Assembly (NCBI RefSeq): GCF_019209835.1 | Contig: NZ_JAHUTS010000008.1 | Location: 1-64,000, forward strand | Reading direction: 5' to 3' | Length of the DNA: 64,000 nucleotides | Source of the DNA: Enterovibrio paralichthyis | GTDB lineage: Bacteria > Pseudomonadota > Gammaproteobacteria > Enterobacterales > Vibrionaceae | In this document: in pieces, positions 7,781 to 16,519 of the stretch | How the letters are laid out: every line of letters begins with the position of its first letter | Numbering within the stretch: position 1 is the stretch's first letter | The notes under the pieces: model-generated | Databases searched by the model: none | Seen by the model: only the letters and a program-made list of their open reading frames with translations | Told to the model about the DNA's origin: nothing | Made by a program: the position numbers and the translations under genes

Positions 7781-8806
7781 ATGAAACCTGTTTTTAAACT
7801 GAGCCTGAGTGCATTGATGGTCGCTTCCTTGGCGGCCTGCTCGGGCGGTGATTCGCGCCGTCAGGCGTCAGATGATTTTAAGTACCTTGAAACGCCGCCA
7901 TTGTCACAATGGCAAAACCTGCCGGATCAACAACCTGAGTTTTCCGGTGCCTACGGTATTCCACAGCGAGAATTCATTGGCCCATTGGGTCAGCAGGTAG
8001 ACATTCGTCCACCGCAGCAGATTCTGGAGCTGATCCCCGGTGCCCGCTACGAGCGTGATGCAGAAGGCGTAACCATCTGGTTGCCACGTGCCGAGCAAGC
8101 ACAGCGTCTGTGGCAAACGATTGATTCTATGGTGGCGGATGCACAGATCCCTGTGCGTACCTCATCACCGGACGGCATTGAAACTGACTGGCTGACCTGG
8201 ACTATCGAAGACGATGATGAAGTGATTGAATCCCGGTATGTGGTGACACCACAGGAAATCCGCGGCCGTCATGGTCTTCGTATGCAGATGGTAGAGTGGA
8301 AACGCAATGGTTCTTCCGATGGCCTGACTGCAGCATCCAAAGACCGCTACAACGCGCAGATGGCGAACTTTATTACTGCACGTTACGACTCTGAGCTGCG
8401 TGAAGAAGCTCGAATCCGCGCCCAGGAGCTGGTGAAGAATATTCCAGTCAGCCTTGGCAAAGACCGCAGTGGCCTGCCGGTGATCATCGCCCGCGCACCG
8501 TATGATGTGTTCTGGGAACGCCTGCCAAACATTCTGGATAAGCTTGGCTTTACCATTGAAGACCGTAACCGTTCACAAGGTACGCTGACGTTGGAATACA
8601 AAGCGCCGGATGAAGAGGTTTGGGAAGAACTGGTTGTTGAGCCACTTCAGTTGAGTCGCGGTAAATACAGCATCCTGCTGGGTGACTTGGGTAACCGTAC
8701 GTCGATTAACGTGACGGACAGTGCTGGAAAACCAGTCAGCGAAGAAGCGCTGGCAAGCCTGGCTCCTGTGTTGGGTGCGGCGATTGAGAAATTGAACCGT
8801 AACTGA
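7781..8806 (+). CDS. bamC: Outer membrane protein assembly factor BamC (NlpB lipoprotein)
   Basis: 341 residues. Signal peptide with lipobox SLAAC; Cys20 is the lipidation site. The unstructured proline-rich stretch after it (about 35-75) corresponds to the BamD-binding segment of BamC, followed by two helix-grip domains. It is an accessory BAM complex lipoprotein in the outer membrane. It starts 18 bp after dapA with GGAGT upstream, an operon conserved in enterobacteria and Vibrio. Confidence 0.93.
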   Translation: MKPVFKLSLSALMVASLAACSGGDSRRQASDDFKYLETPPLSQWQNLPDQQPEFSGAYGIPQREFIGPLGQQVDIRPPQQILELIPGARYERDAEGVTIWLPRAEQAQRLWQTIDSMVADAQIPVRTSSPDGIETDWLTWTIEDDDEVIESRYVVTPQEIRGRHGLRMQMVEWKRNGSSDGLTAASKDRYNAQMANFITARYDSELREEARIRAQELVKNIPVSLGKDRSGLPVIIARAPYDVFWERLPNILDKLGFTIEDRNRSQGTLTLEYKAPDEEVWEELVVEPLQLSRGKYSILLGDLGNRTSINVTDSAGKPVSEEALASLAPVLGAAIEKLNRN

Positions 8807-8825
8807 CGGTTGGAACAAACGATGA

Positions 8826-8852
8826 GAGGACGCCTGGGCGTCCTCTTTTTTT
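8826..8852 (+). terminator. Terminator after dapA-bamC
   Basis: GAGGACGCC / GGCGTCCTC stem (8826-8834, 8837-8845) followed by seven T residues; also placed to stop transcripts from purC on the other strand. Confidence 0.9.
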
Positions 8853-8881
8853 ATCTGGGTGCTGGAAAAAGACGTGGGCGC

Positions 8882-9985
8882 TTAGTCCACCAGCCCGTAT
8901 TCCTGCTTCAGGATATCGACAATTTCCTGTTTCGGGTTATTGCTAAGATGCAGTGTCTGTCCAGTGATCTTTTCGGCAATGCCCACATAGGTGCGGGAAA
9001 TATCCATCAAGGACTCCACGGGCAAGGCGTTATCACGTGCCAGCGCTTCGCGCTCAGGCATACGGTCTTTGTTCAACAGGATATCTGGATCCGGGAAGTG
9101 ATTAAGCAGGAACTGGCGGAAACCCTCCTTAGAGTTTTCGACGATGTTGCCCGTTGCATATTCTTTTGCATCCCAGATACGTGATGAGTCCGGTGTACCC
9201 ACCTCATCCATGTAGATCAGCTTTTCGTTGCCGTTGGCATCAGTGACATAACCAAATTCAAATTTGGTGTCGACGAAGATTTGTCCCACTTCTTCCAGCG
9301 CCTGGCTAATCACGCCAAAGCCCTCTTTCAGCAAGGTTTCATAGCGGGCGATATCATCGGCAGAGGAGAAATTGAATGCGGCGAAGTTATCTTCGATGTT
9401 TTTGCGGGTAATGTTTACATCATCCGCTTCTGGCACGCCTGGGATCCCTTTGAGGATGCCTTTGGTGGACGGGGTGATGAGAAGCTCCGGCAATGCTTTG
9501 TCTTTTTCGAGTCCATTCGGCAGGTCGATACCGCAAAACTCGCGTTCGCCTTTGGCGTATGCGCGCCACATGGAACCAGTAATGTACTTGCGGCAAATTG
9601 CCTCAATTTTTACCGGTTTGGCTTTTTGTACAATCCAGACGAAAGGATGGGGAATATCCAGGATGTGGCTGTCAGCTAACCCGTTTTCTTTGAACAGCTT
9701 AAACCAGTGATTGGAGATGGCGTTCAGTGCTGCGCCTTTTCCCGGCACACCCTTCAGGCCGCCTTCTGCATGCCAGATACAATCGAACGCGGATATACGG
9801 TCGCTGATCACCATGATCGCAAGAGGCGCATCCGGCGCAACGTTATAGCCTTTTTCTTTGATCAGACGTTGGCTGTCTGCTTCGGTCAGCCAGTAGACAG
9901 AACGGACTTTACCGCTGTGAACCGGAAGATGGGTACGAATGGGAAGATCGTCGTTAACGGCAAGAACTTGATCAGCAAGGCTCAT
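8882..9985 (-). CDS. purC: Phosphoribosylaminoimidazole-succinocarboxamide synthase
   Basis: 367 residues, the longer PurC form found in Vibrionaceae rather than the 237-residue E. coli form. The N-terminal VHSGKVRSVYWL matches the ATP-binding GK-x-R motif of SAICAR synthetases, and VISDRISAFDCIW is the second conserved segment. It ligates aspartate to CAIR in purine synthesis. The ATG at 9985 begins MSLADQVLAVNDDLP; a longer frame to 10042 is unsupported. A PurR operator lies about 150 bp upstream. Monocistronic, convergent with bamC. Confidence 0.95.
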   Translation of the reverse strand: MSLADQVLAVNDDLPIRTHLPVHSGKVRSVYWLTEADSQRLIKEKGYNVAPDAPLAIMVISDRISAFDCIWHAEGGLKGVPGKGAALNAISNHWFKLFKENGLADSHILDIPHPFVWIVQKAKPVKIEAICRKYITGSMWRAYAKGEREFCGIDLPNGLEKDKALPELLITPSTKGILKGIPGVPEADDVNITRKNIEDNFAAFNFSSADDIARYETLLKEGFGVISQALEEVGQIFVDTKFEFGYVTDANGNEKLIYMDEVGTPDSSRIWDAKEYATGNIVENSKEGFRQFLLNHFPDPDILLNKDRMPEREALARDNALPVESLMDISRTYVGIAEKITGQTLHLSNNPKQEIVDILKQEYGLVD

Positions 9986-10136
9986 TGAGACATTCCTATC
10001 TAAAGCTGAGCCGGTCAGAAAGACCAGAAGGTTGACCGGCAAACTGCGTACAATTAGCGATGAGAGGGGGATTCCTTCACTCTCATTCTCCGAACGCGAG
10101 CATCATACCAGAACTGAAATACGGCCGTTACTGAAA

Positions 10137-10152
10137 ACGCAAACGTTTGCTT
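10137..10152. promoter_or_regulatory. PurR operator upstream of purC
   Basis: ACGCAAACGTTTGCTT matches the 16-bp PurR consensus ACGCAAACGTTTGCGT at 14 to 15 positions, with the perfect core GCAAACGTTTGC. Direct sequence reading; binding is inferred from the known regulon. Confidence 0.9.
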
Positions 10153-10167
10153 AAAAAATTTGGGCGA

Positions 10168-10193
10168 CAAAAAAGGCAGCCTTCACTGCCTTT
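10168..10193 (-). terminator. Terminator of the yffB-dapE-M15-DUF2897 operon
   Basis: AAAGGCAG / CTGCCTTT stem (10172-10179, 10186-10193); on the minus strand it is followed by six T residues. It lies only 16 bp from the PurR box of purC. Confidence 0.8.
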
Positions 10194-10206
10194 GTGATCA
10201 CCAGGA

Positions 10207-10401
10207 TTATGACTTGTTCTGGTCATCATCGTCGCCGTTTCCTGTCTTGGTATCGGCACTTTTGGACTGCTCGTCTTTCGGTTTGATTTTGTCTTTCATA
10301 CCGAATTTGGCATTGGCGGTATATTTCAGGGCCATGATGTTGCTGACCACGACGGCAACCACAATAAAGATGATCACGTACGGGTTAGTCAGTATGTCCA
10401 T
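10207..10401 (-). CDS. DUF2897 family small membrane protein
   Basis: 64 residues: a single N-terminal transmembrane span (YVIIFIVVAVVVSNIMAL, about 8-25) then a very polar lysine/aspartate-rich tail ending DDDDQNKS. Length and the LKYTAN motif after the span match DUF2897, known in Vibrio and relatives, with no known function. The ATG at 10401 lies 3 bases after the stop of the M15 peptidase, so it is the last gene of that operon. Confidence 0.8.
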   Translation of the reverse strand: MDILTNPYVIIFIVVAVVVSNIMALKYTANAKFGMKDKIKPKDEQSKSADTKTGNGDDDDQNKS

Positions 10402-10403
10402 TG

Positions 10404-11075
10404 TCAGGCCTCGCTCACATTGGTGATGTATTGAGAATATATCCAATCCAGTTCGGCAAGGACAGCCTCACGCCCGGCAACAGCTGAAGATGCGATCACA
10501 GTCGACAGCAACGCCGGCGTTAATGCCGTCAGGTATTGCTGTGCTGTTTCCCGGTGGCTGATATGCCAGGGTTCAACAGCTACGCCGCCCAAATCTTTTT
10601 GGTAGGGACGATAAAACCCGAAAGCGGTGAGGTTGTCGGTCAGCCAGTCGGCAAACGGTGTCTGGTGCCCCTGGGTGTACTCCCAGGGTTCAAGCTGGAG
10701 CGATACCCCTTCGGGCAACAGGTTTTTGGCATAGATATCCAAATCGGTTCCCCAGTGGTGGCGGCTACCACCCGGCAAAGCAGACCAACGCAGGATTGCC
10801 AGAATCTTTTCTCTGTCCGTAAAGGTAGAGATATCCAGTGCCTGACCGTTGTCATCCAGCACCGCCCTTTGTCCCTCAAATTTGAGGTTCCAGATGAGTT
10901 GCTGGCGTTCAAAATCGCGAAAGCTACTCGCCACCGCAAGTTCAAACCCGGCGGATTTGGCGGCGGCTTTCAGGTTCAGAAAATCCCCCATGACATCCCG
11001 GTGCATCAGGCAGCCATCGACGTCGGTCAAATGGCTGCGTGTCTGGCCTGTCAGTACCTCAGGAGTCAGCGTCAT
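10404..11075 (-). CDS. M15 family D-alanyl-D-alanine carboxypeptidase-like protein
   Basis: 223 residues. The zinc-binding M15B motif is visible as SRHHWGTDLDIY (His then Asp seven residues later), with an upstream substrate Arg in ASSFRDFERQ and the C-terminal EPWHISH supplying the catalytic Glu and third His. Such enzymes cleave the D-Ala-D-Ala or D-Ala-containing peptide of cell wall. No signal peptide is evident, which is unusual for a periplasmic target and leaves open a cytoplasmic (LdcA-like recycling) role. The ATG overlaps the dapE stop by four bases (ATGA). Confidence 0.85.
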   Translation of the reverse strand: MTLTPEVLTGQTRSHLTDVDGCLMHRDVMGDFLNLKAAAKSAGFELAVASSFRDFERQQLIWNLKFEGQRAVLDDNGQALDISTFTDREKILAILRWSALPGGSRHHWGTDLDIYAKNLLPEGVSLQLEPWEYTQGHQTPFADWLTDNLTAFGFYRPYQKDLGGVAVEPWHISHRETAQQYLTALTPALLSTVIASSAVAGREAVLAELDWIYSQYITNVSEA

Positions 11076-12208
11076 CAACCCAGCACTTTCTCCAGCACTT
11101 TCTGGTACATGTCGGTCAGCTTTTCCAGATCGGCGATTTTCACACACTCGTTCACCTTGTGAATGGTGGCATTAACCGGCCCAAGTTCAATCACCTGACT
11201 GCCCATCTGCGCGATAAAGCGGCCATCAGATGTGCCCCCGGTTGTTAGAAGTTGTGGCTTTTCATGGTTCACTTCATCCACAGCTTCGACCACGGCATCC
11301 AGCAGAGAACCTGCGTCGGTTAAAAACGGTTTGCCGTTAAAGGTCCACTTAAGATTATAGTCAAGGCCATGAGCATCAAGCACAGAATGGGTGCGTGCCT
11401 GAATGGCCTCATCAGTTAATTCTGTGCTGTAGCGCAGGTTGAACTGAACGTGGAAATCCCCCGGGATCACGTTGCTGGCACCAGTACCGGCAGCCACATT
11501 CGGGATCTGGAAACTGGTTGGCGGGAAAAAGTCGTTGCCTTCATCCCACTGAATGTTGGCAAGTTCAGCCAGCGCAGGCAGTGCCTGATGCACAGGGTTT
11601 CTCGCCAGATGCGGATATGCCACATGCCCTTGCACGCCTTTGACGGTCAGATCACCGGTGATTGAGCCGCGGCGGCCGTTTTTCACCACATCACCCACCG
11701 CGTGGGTACTGCTTGGCTCGCCGACAATACACATGTCGATGATTTCACTGCGCGCCATCAGGGTATCCACCACACGGGTTGTGCCGTTGATAAATGGCCC
11801 TTCCTCGTCAGAGGTGATCAAAAAGGCCAGAGACCCTTTGTGGTCAGGATGTTCTGCGATAAAGCGTTCAACGGCCACCACCATGGCGGCCAGTGAGCCT
11901 TTCATATCAGCAGCGCCGCGGCCATGGAGATAGCCGTCAATCACAGTCGGCTCAAACGGCGGCGTGTGCCATTGTTCGAGCGAGCCTGCCGGTACGACAT
12001 CGGTATGGCCGGCAAATGCAAACAATGGCGCTTCTGTGCCACGGCGTGCCCAAAGGTTGGTGGTGTCATCAAACACCATACGTTCGATGGTGAAACCCAG
12101 CGCCTCCAGGCGCGCGATCATCAATTCCTGGCATCCGGCATCTTCCGGTGTCACAGAGGGGCGGCCGATCAAATCCTTGGCCAGCGACAATACAGCACTG
12201 TCTGTCAT
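11075..12208 (-). CDS. dapE: Succinyl-diaminopimelate desuccinylase
   Basis: 377 residues, the normal DapE length. The metal-site segments are FAGHTDVVPAG (His about 67), GRGAADMKGSLA (bridging Asp about 100), TSDEEGP (general-base Glu pair about 134-135) and NATIHKVNE near the C-terminus (His about 350). It hydrolyses N-succinyl-LL-DAP in the lysine/DAP pathway, cytoplasmic, di-zinc. Upstream yffB lies 24 bp away and the M15 peptidase overlaps downstream; yffB-dapE linkage is standard in gamma-proteobacteria. Confidence 0.97.
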   Translation of the reverse strand: MTDSAVLSLAKDLIGRPSVTPEDAGCQELMIARLEALGFTIERMVFDDTTNLWARRGTEAPLFAFAGHTDVVPAGSLEQWHTPPFEPTVIDGYLHGRGAADMKGSLAAMVVAVERFIAEHPDHKGSLAFLITSDEEGPFINGTTRVVDTLMARSEIIDMCIVGEPSSTHAVGDVVKNGRRGSITGDLTVKGVQGHVAYPHLARNPVHQALPALAELANIQWDEGNDFFPPTSFQIPNVAAGTGASNVIPGDFHVQFNLRYSTELTDEAIQARTHSVLDAHGLDYNLKWTFNGKPFLTDAGSLLDAVVEAVDEVNHEKPQLLTTGGTSDGRFIAQMGSQVIELGPVNATIHKVNECVKIADLEKLTDMYQKVLEKVLG

Positions 12209-12232
12209 GTAGTCGGATATCCTTTACTTACT

Positions 12233-12583
12233 TTATTCGTTGAAAATGGCCTGATATTCGGCCGGTTTAAACCCAAGATGGTAAGTCTCACCACTCACCA
12301 GCAACGGGCGCTTGATCATTGCAGGATGCACCAGCATCAATGCTATTGCGTTGTTTTCATCCAGGTTGTTTTTCTGCTCTTCAGACAGCGCGCGGAATGT
12401 CGTACCGCGTTTATTCACTAGCGCTTCCCAGCCCAGTTTTTCCACAAACGTTTTCAACATTTCCTGATCGATACCGTCTTTGCGGTAATCGTGGAATGTA
12501 TACGGTTTGCCCTCTGCATCAAGCCACTTCAGTGCTTTCTTAATGGTGTCGCAGTTTTTGATTCCGTAAACCGTCGTGGTCAT
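12233..12583 (-). CDS. ArsC/Spx-like reductase, YffB family
   Basis: 116 residues. VYGIKNCDTIKKAL carries a single active-site Cys11 in the NC-D-T context typical of YffB, unlike the HNSRCSKS context of the other ArsC-like protein in this window, and MIKRPLL holds the conserved arginine. YffB is proposed to be a glutathione-dependent thiol reductase; the true substrate is not established. The ATG at 12583 has GAGGA 8 bases upstream; an in-frame Met four residues earlier is an alternative. First gene of the dapE operon. Confidence 0.88.
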   Translation of the reverse strand: MTTTVYGIKNCDTIKKALKWLDAEGKPYTFHDYRKDGIDQEMLKTFVEKLGWEALVNKRGTTFRALSEEQKNNLDENNAIALMLVHPAMIKRPLLVSGETYHLGFKPAEYQAIFNE

Positions 12584-12739
12584 TCGCTGTTTCCTCATTG
12601 CGTTACAACTAGGCGTAAGAGTGACATTGCCGGCAGGGGAAAGCAAGATGATGAAACGCATGGATTAACCGCTGAAAACAACAGGGCAGGCGTTCTTTTT
12701 GCACCGCTCTCAGAGAAACTGCTCAGATATTTCTCTAAT

Positions 12740-12778
12740 TTAGATTTGACTAATATAAATTGATTTAGTTAAATCTAA
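12740..12778. promoter_or_regulatory. Inverted-repeat operator overlapping the ArsR-family promoter
   Basis: Two 14-base arms, TTAGATTTGACTAA (12740-12753) and TTAGTTAAATCTAA (12765-12778), are reverse complements at 13 of 14 positions around an 11-base AT-rich spacer. TTGACT inside the left arm (12746-12751) is a plausible -35, with TTAAAT 17 bases later as -10, so a bound dimer would block transcription of the regulator and pump genes. Autoregulation is an inference. Confidence 0.8.
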
Positions 12779-12805
12779 TATAACAAATCCAAATTGGGGA
12801 AAACC

Positions 12806-13123
12806 ATGTCACAGGAACTCATGCATCAGGCGGCGGATGCGGCAAAAGTATTGCGTATTCTTTCGCATCCAGAGCGTCTGATGGTGCTTTGCCAGTTGCG
12901 GGAAGGTGAGCGTAACGTCTCGTTTTTATTGCAAAACAGTACGCTGAGTCAGTCGGCATTCTCTCAGCACCTCACAGTGCTCAGACAGGCCGGGTTAGTT
13001 GCCACGCGCAAGTCATCGCAGTCGGTTTATTATCGTATTGCCGACCCCCGTGTTGAGAACCTTATTAATGCTATTCAGGGAGCATGGTGTGGCGAGCAAA
13101 CCCTGACGCCTGAAACACAATAA
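12806..13123 (+). CDS. ArsR-family regulator of the HlyU/BigR/SqrR type
   Basis: 105 residues; winged helix with recognition helix LSQSAFSQHLTVLRQAGLV. It lacks the ELCVCDL metal site of arsenic-type ArsR. It has just two cysteines, Cys29 in MVLCQL and Cys95 in GAWCGE, 66 residues apart, the same separation as the redox/persulfide pair of HlyU (Cys38/Cys104), BigR and SqrR. Relatives lose DNA binding when reactive sulfur species or oxidants link the two thiols. The ATG at 12806 follows GGGGAA; a TTG at 12794 is possible. It is followed after 48 bp by the RND pump and preceded by a strong inverted repeat, so it very likely represses that pump. Inducer inferred, not shown. Confidence 0.85.
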   Translation: MSQELMHQAADAAKVLRILSHPERLMVLCQLREGERNVSFLLQNSTLSQSAFSQHLTVLRQAGLVATRKSSQSVYYRIADPRVENLINAIQGAWCGEQTLTPETQ

Positions 13124-13171
13124 AAACCGCATTCGACGCCAGCCTGGTAAGGGCATTTTGAGGGATATGGA

Positions 13172-16100
13172 ATGGAACAGGAGAAGGTACGTTCTCAAGC
13201 CACCGACCTTGTCAGTCGGTTTCTGTTGAGTGGTTTTGCGCCTGTTTTGATGTTGGTGGCGCTTCTGGCGGGGACAGTGGCATTAGTCATGACCCCGCGT
13301 GAGGAAGATCCGCAAATTGTGGTGCCGATGGCGGATGTCATCATTTCGGCACCCGGATTGTCTCCCCGTCAGGTAGAAAACCAAATCACAGAACCTGCCG
13401 AGCGTTTACTGTCCCAAATTGATGGCGTGGAATACGTTTATTCCCAGTCGATGAAAGGACAGGCGGTGGTCATTGTCCGCTTCCACGTGGGTGAAAACCG
13501 CGAAGACAGTCTGGTTAAACTCTACAGCAAACTTTACGCCAACCAGGACACGCTTCCTTCGTCAGTAACCAGCTGGGTGGTGAAACCCATTGAAATCGAC
13601 CACGTCCCCATTGTTGTCGCTGCGCTTTACTCCACCAAACCAGAAATTACTGACAGCTTCGCCTTGCGCCGCATTGCCGAGGAGATGACGCAGTCACTCA
13701 AGGCCATTGACCAAACCCATCAGGTGACAGTTTCCGGCGGCTTGCCCCGGGAAATACAAATTGCCTTTGATGCCACCGCGTTAGCTGCCTATCAAACCAC
13801 CATTGATGACATTCGCTGGGCGCTGTCGGTTTCCAACGTGCACCAACAGGCTGGTCGGGTAAACGATAAGGGCAGGGTGTATACCGTCGAGTCCGGACAG
13901 TTTTTCCAGTCTGCCCAAGAACTTGAGATGCTGGTGGTCAATGTCATCAATGGCAAGCCGGTTTACCTCAAAGACGTCGCGACCATCACTGATGGGCCAG
14001 TGCAGCCGGACAGCTATACCCTGTATTCCCCCGGCTTTGCCCATCCTGAAGCCGTAAGTGGCCGCTCCTGGCCGGCGGTGTTTATTTCTGTCGCCAAGCG
14101 AAAGGGCTCTAACGCAGTGTGGGTGGCGGACGATGTACTCGCTGCGTTCGATGAAATGGAAAAATCCTGGCTGCCTGACGGGGTGCATCTGGATGTGATC
14201 CGCAACTATGGCCAGACCGCAGACGAAAAAGTCTCGAATCTGGTATCGAGCCTGGGTCTTGCCGTGTTAACCGTGGTGGTGTTTGTCGGCTTCTTTATGA
14301 ACTGGCGGGCGGCGCTGGTGGTGGCGCTCGCGATACCTGTCAGCTACGGCGCGACGCTGCTGCTTGACCTGATGTTTGGCTATACCATCAACCGCGTCAC
14401 CCTGTTTGCGCTTATCCTGGCGCTCGGCCTGATTGTTGATGATCCCATTGCTTCCATTGACAACATTGACCGCTACCTGCGCCAGAAAAACCTTCCGCGA
14501 GTGAAAGCCATCTCTCTGGCAATGGCAGAGATACGCAGTGCGCTCCTGATGTCGACCATTGCCATCGTGATTGTGTTTATGCCGATGTTTTTCATCACAG
14601 GCATGATGGGGCCTTATATGGCGCCCATGGCTTTTAATGTGCCTGTGGCGGTGATCTTCTCGACCGTGGTGGCGTTTTTTGTCACCCCTTGGCTGGCGTT
14701 CAAGCTGCTGAAAGTGGCGTCAGAAGCCGGTCACTATCATCTTGAGACCACGCTGGTCTACCGCGGTTACCGGCGCATTCTGTCGGCCATTCTGGCATCC
14801 CGTGGAAGACGGGTCTCCTTCCTGTTGGTAATTGCTGCGTTGTTCGCCATGGCGGTATCTTTGCCCGCGCTCCGCATGGTGCCGCTTAAACTGTTGCCAC
14901 ACGATAACAAGAATGAGTTTCAGCTGGTGATCGATATGCCTGATGGAACGTCTGTCGAGCAATCGGCGCTGGTGAGTGATGCACTTGCCGAGTTCTTGCT
15001 GGCGCAGCCGGAGGTCGTTTCTGTCTCCCATTTTGTCGGTTTGGCCTCACCCATGGACTTCAATGGCATGGTGCGCCATTACTTCCTGCGCGCCGAGCCG
15101 CAGCAAAGTGAGCTTCGTGTGGTATTGCTGGATAAAACCCAGCGCCGGGAGCAGTCCAACGAAATGATCACCCGCTGGCGCGATGAGCTGGAAGCAATCG
15201 CTGCCCAATACGGCGCAGACATCCAACTGGTGGAAGTGCCTCCCGGCCCGCCGGTCATCGCTACCTTGGTCGCGGAAGTCTACGGCAATGCTTTCACCCC
15301 TTATCACGAGCTTGAAGCGGCAGCGGAAAAAGTGGCTGAGCGTATGCGCCAGGAAGATTTTGTTTCAGAGGTCACGACATCAGCGACCGATGAGCATCAG
15401 GTATGGCAGTTTGTGGTGGACAGGGAGAAAGCGGCGCTTTCCGGAATTTCGACCGACGATATCAACCAGACCATTCTTGCTGCTTTGCAAGGCGCGCCCA
15501 TCGGTGAAATGCAACTGGTGGATGAAGTCTCTCCTCTGGCGATCACTGTCCGTTTACCAGAAGGGGAACGGGACAGCCTGAATGCTGTGCTTTCGCTTTA
15601 CGTCCGTGGACGTGAAGGGGTCAGTCAGGTATTGACCGAAAGCGGCACTTCATCAGCTCCTCGGCCTTTGGTGCAACTCGGTGAGCTGGGCAGGTTTGAG
15701 CTGAAACCACAAGAACACACCATCTACCACAAGAATCTGCGTCCCGTGGTGTATGCCTATGGGCAGACTGTCGGCAGGGCGCCGGCTGAAGCTATCGCTG
15801 ACATTATGGTGGATTTTGGTGAACCGGAAAGCGAGCGCGCTCGCCCTCTTTCAGAGCGTCACTACTTTAACAATGGTGCCGGTCTTGGCTGGCAATTACC
15901 GCCGGATATCGAGGTGGTCTGGAGCGGGGAAGGGGAATGGAAAATTACCCTGGATGTGTTCCGTGATTTGGGCATCGCCTTCGGTGTGGCGCTTCTTGGT
16001 GTCTATGTTGTTTTGGTTATCCAGACAGGATTGGCAGGTGTGTCCGGGGTCATCATGCTTTCCATCCCGCTGACCATGATTGGCATTATGCCGGGGTTCT

Positions 16101-16519
16101 GGCTGCTCAATGTGTTTGCAGGCGATATCAATGGTATCCCTAACCCGGTACTGTTCACGGCAACGGCCATGATAGGCATGATTGCGCTGGCCGGGATCGT
16201 AGTACGTAATGCACTGGTACTGATCCAGTTTATTCAGCAGGCACTGGTGGAAGGCGTCGGGCTGGAAGAAGCGCTGTATCAGGCGGGCGCAGTGCGGATG
16301 CGGCCTATTTTGTTGACGGCGGGAACAACCATGCTCGGCAATATAGTGATTACGCTGGATCCGATTTTCAGCGGTCTGGCCTGGGCAATTATTTTCGGCA
16401 TTATCGCCTCCACCATCTTCACCCTGCTGGTGGTGCCTGTGGTTTATTACATGATCAGTGCGCCAACGCCTTTGCAGGAGGAGCACAGTGAAACGTCTTC
16501 GGAAGGAGCCTTGCAATGA
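13172..16519 (+). CDS. RND efflux transporter, inner-membrane pump subunit
   Basis: 1115 residues with the RND layout: TM1 near residues 18-40, a large periplasmic porter loop (about 41-350), TM2-7 (about 355-560), a second porter loop, then TM8-12 (about 930-1090). TM4 carries the proton-relay aspartates in LALGLIVDDPIAS. The protein resembles the acriflavin-resistance (HAE1-like) branch more than metal CzcA, but the substrate cannot be read from sequence. The adaptor follows with a 4-base ATGA overlap; placing the pump before the adaptor is the reverse of acrAB. No outer-membrane factor is nearby, so it presumably borrows a TolC. Confidence 0.92.
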   Translation: MEQEKVRSQATDLVSRFLLSGFAPVLMLVALLAGTVALVMTPREEDPQIVVPMADVIISAPGLSPRQVENQITEPAERLLSQIDGVEYVYSQSMKGQAVVIVRFHVGENREDSLVKLYSKLYANQDTLPSSVTSWVVKPIEIDHVPIVVAALYSTKPEITDSFALRRIAEEMTQSLKAIDQTHQVTVSGGLPREIQIAFDATALAAYQTTIDDIRWALSVSNVHQQAGRVNDKGRVYTVESGQFFQSAQELEMLVVNVINGKPVYLKDVATITDGPVQPDSYTLYSPGFAHPEAVSGRSWPAVFISVAKRKGSNAVWVADDVLAAFDEMEKSWLPDGVHLDVIRNYGQTADEKVSNLVSSLGLAVLTVVVFVGFFMNWRAALVVALAIPVSYGATLLLDLMFGYTINRVTLFALILALGLIVDDPIASIDNIDRYLRQKNLPRVKAISLAMAEIRSALLMSTIAIVIVFMPMFFITGMMGPYMAPMAFNVPVAVIFSTVVAFFVTPWLAFKLLKVASEAGHYHLETTLVYRGYRRILSAILASRGRRVSFLLVIAALFAMAVSLPALRMVPLKLLPHDNKNEFQLVIDMPDGTSVEQSALVSDALAEFLLAQPEVVSVSHFVGLASPMDFNGMVRHYFLRAEPQQSELRVVLLDKTQRREQSNEMITRWRDELEAIAAQYGADIQLVEVPPGPPVIATLVAEVYGNAFTPYHELEAAAEKVAERMRQEDFVSEVTTSATDEHQVWQFVVDREKAALSGISTDDINQTILAALQGAPIGEMQLVDEVSPLAITVRLPEGERDSLNAVLSLYVRGREGVSQVLTESGTSSAPRPLVQLGELGRFELKPQEHTIYHKNLRPVVYAYGQTVGRAPAEAIADIMVDFGEPESERARPLSERHYFNNGAGLGWQLPPDIEVVWSGEGEWKITLDVFRDLGIAFGVALLGVYVVLVIQTGLAGVSGVIMLSIPLTMIGIMPGFWLLNVFAGDINGIPNPVLFTATAMIGMIALAGIVVRNALVLIQFIQQALVEGVGLEEALYQAGAVRMRPILLTAGTTMLGNIVITLDPIFSGLAWAIIFGIIASTIFTLLVVPVVYYMISAPTPLQEEHSETSSEGALQ

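Noticed and set aside
12806..13123. Arsenic- or metal-sensing ArsR
   Set aside because: No ELCVCDL-type or C-terminal His/Asp metal site; the two cysteines match the HlyU/BigR spacing instead.
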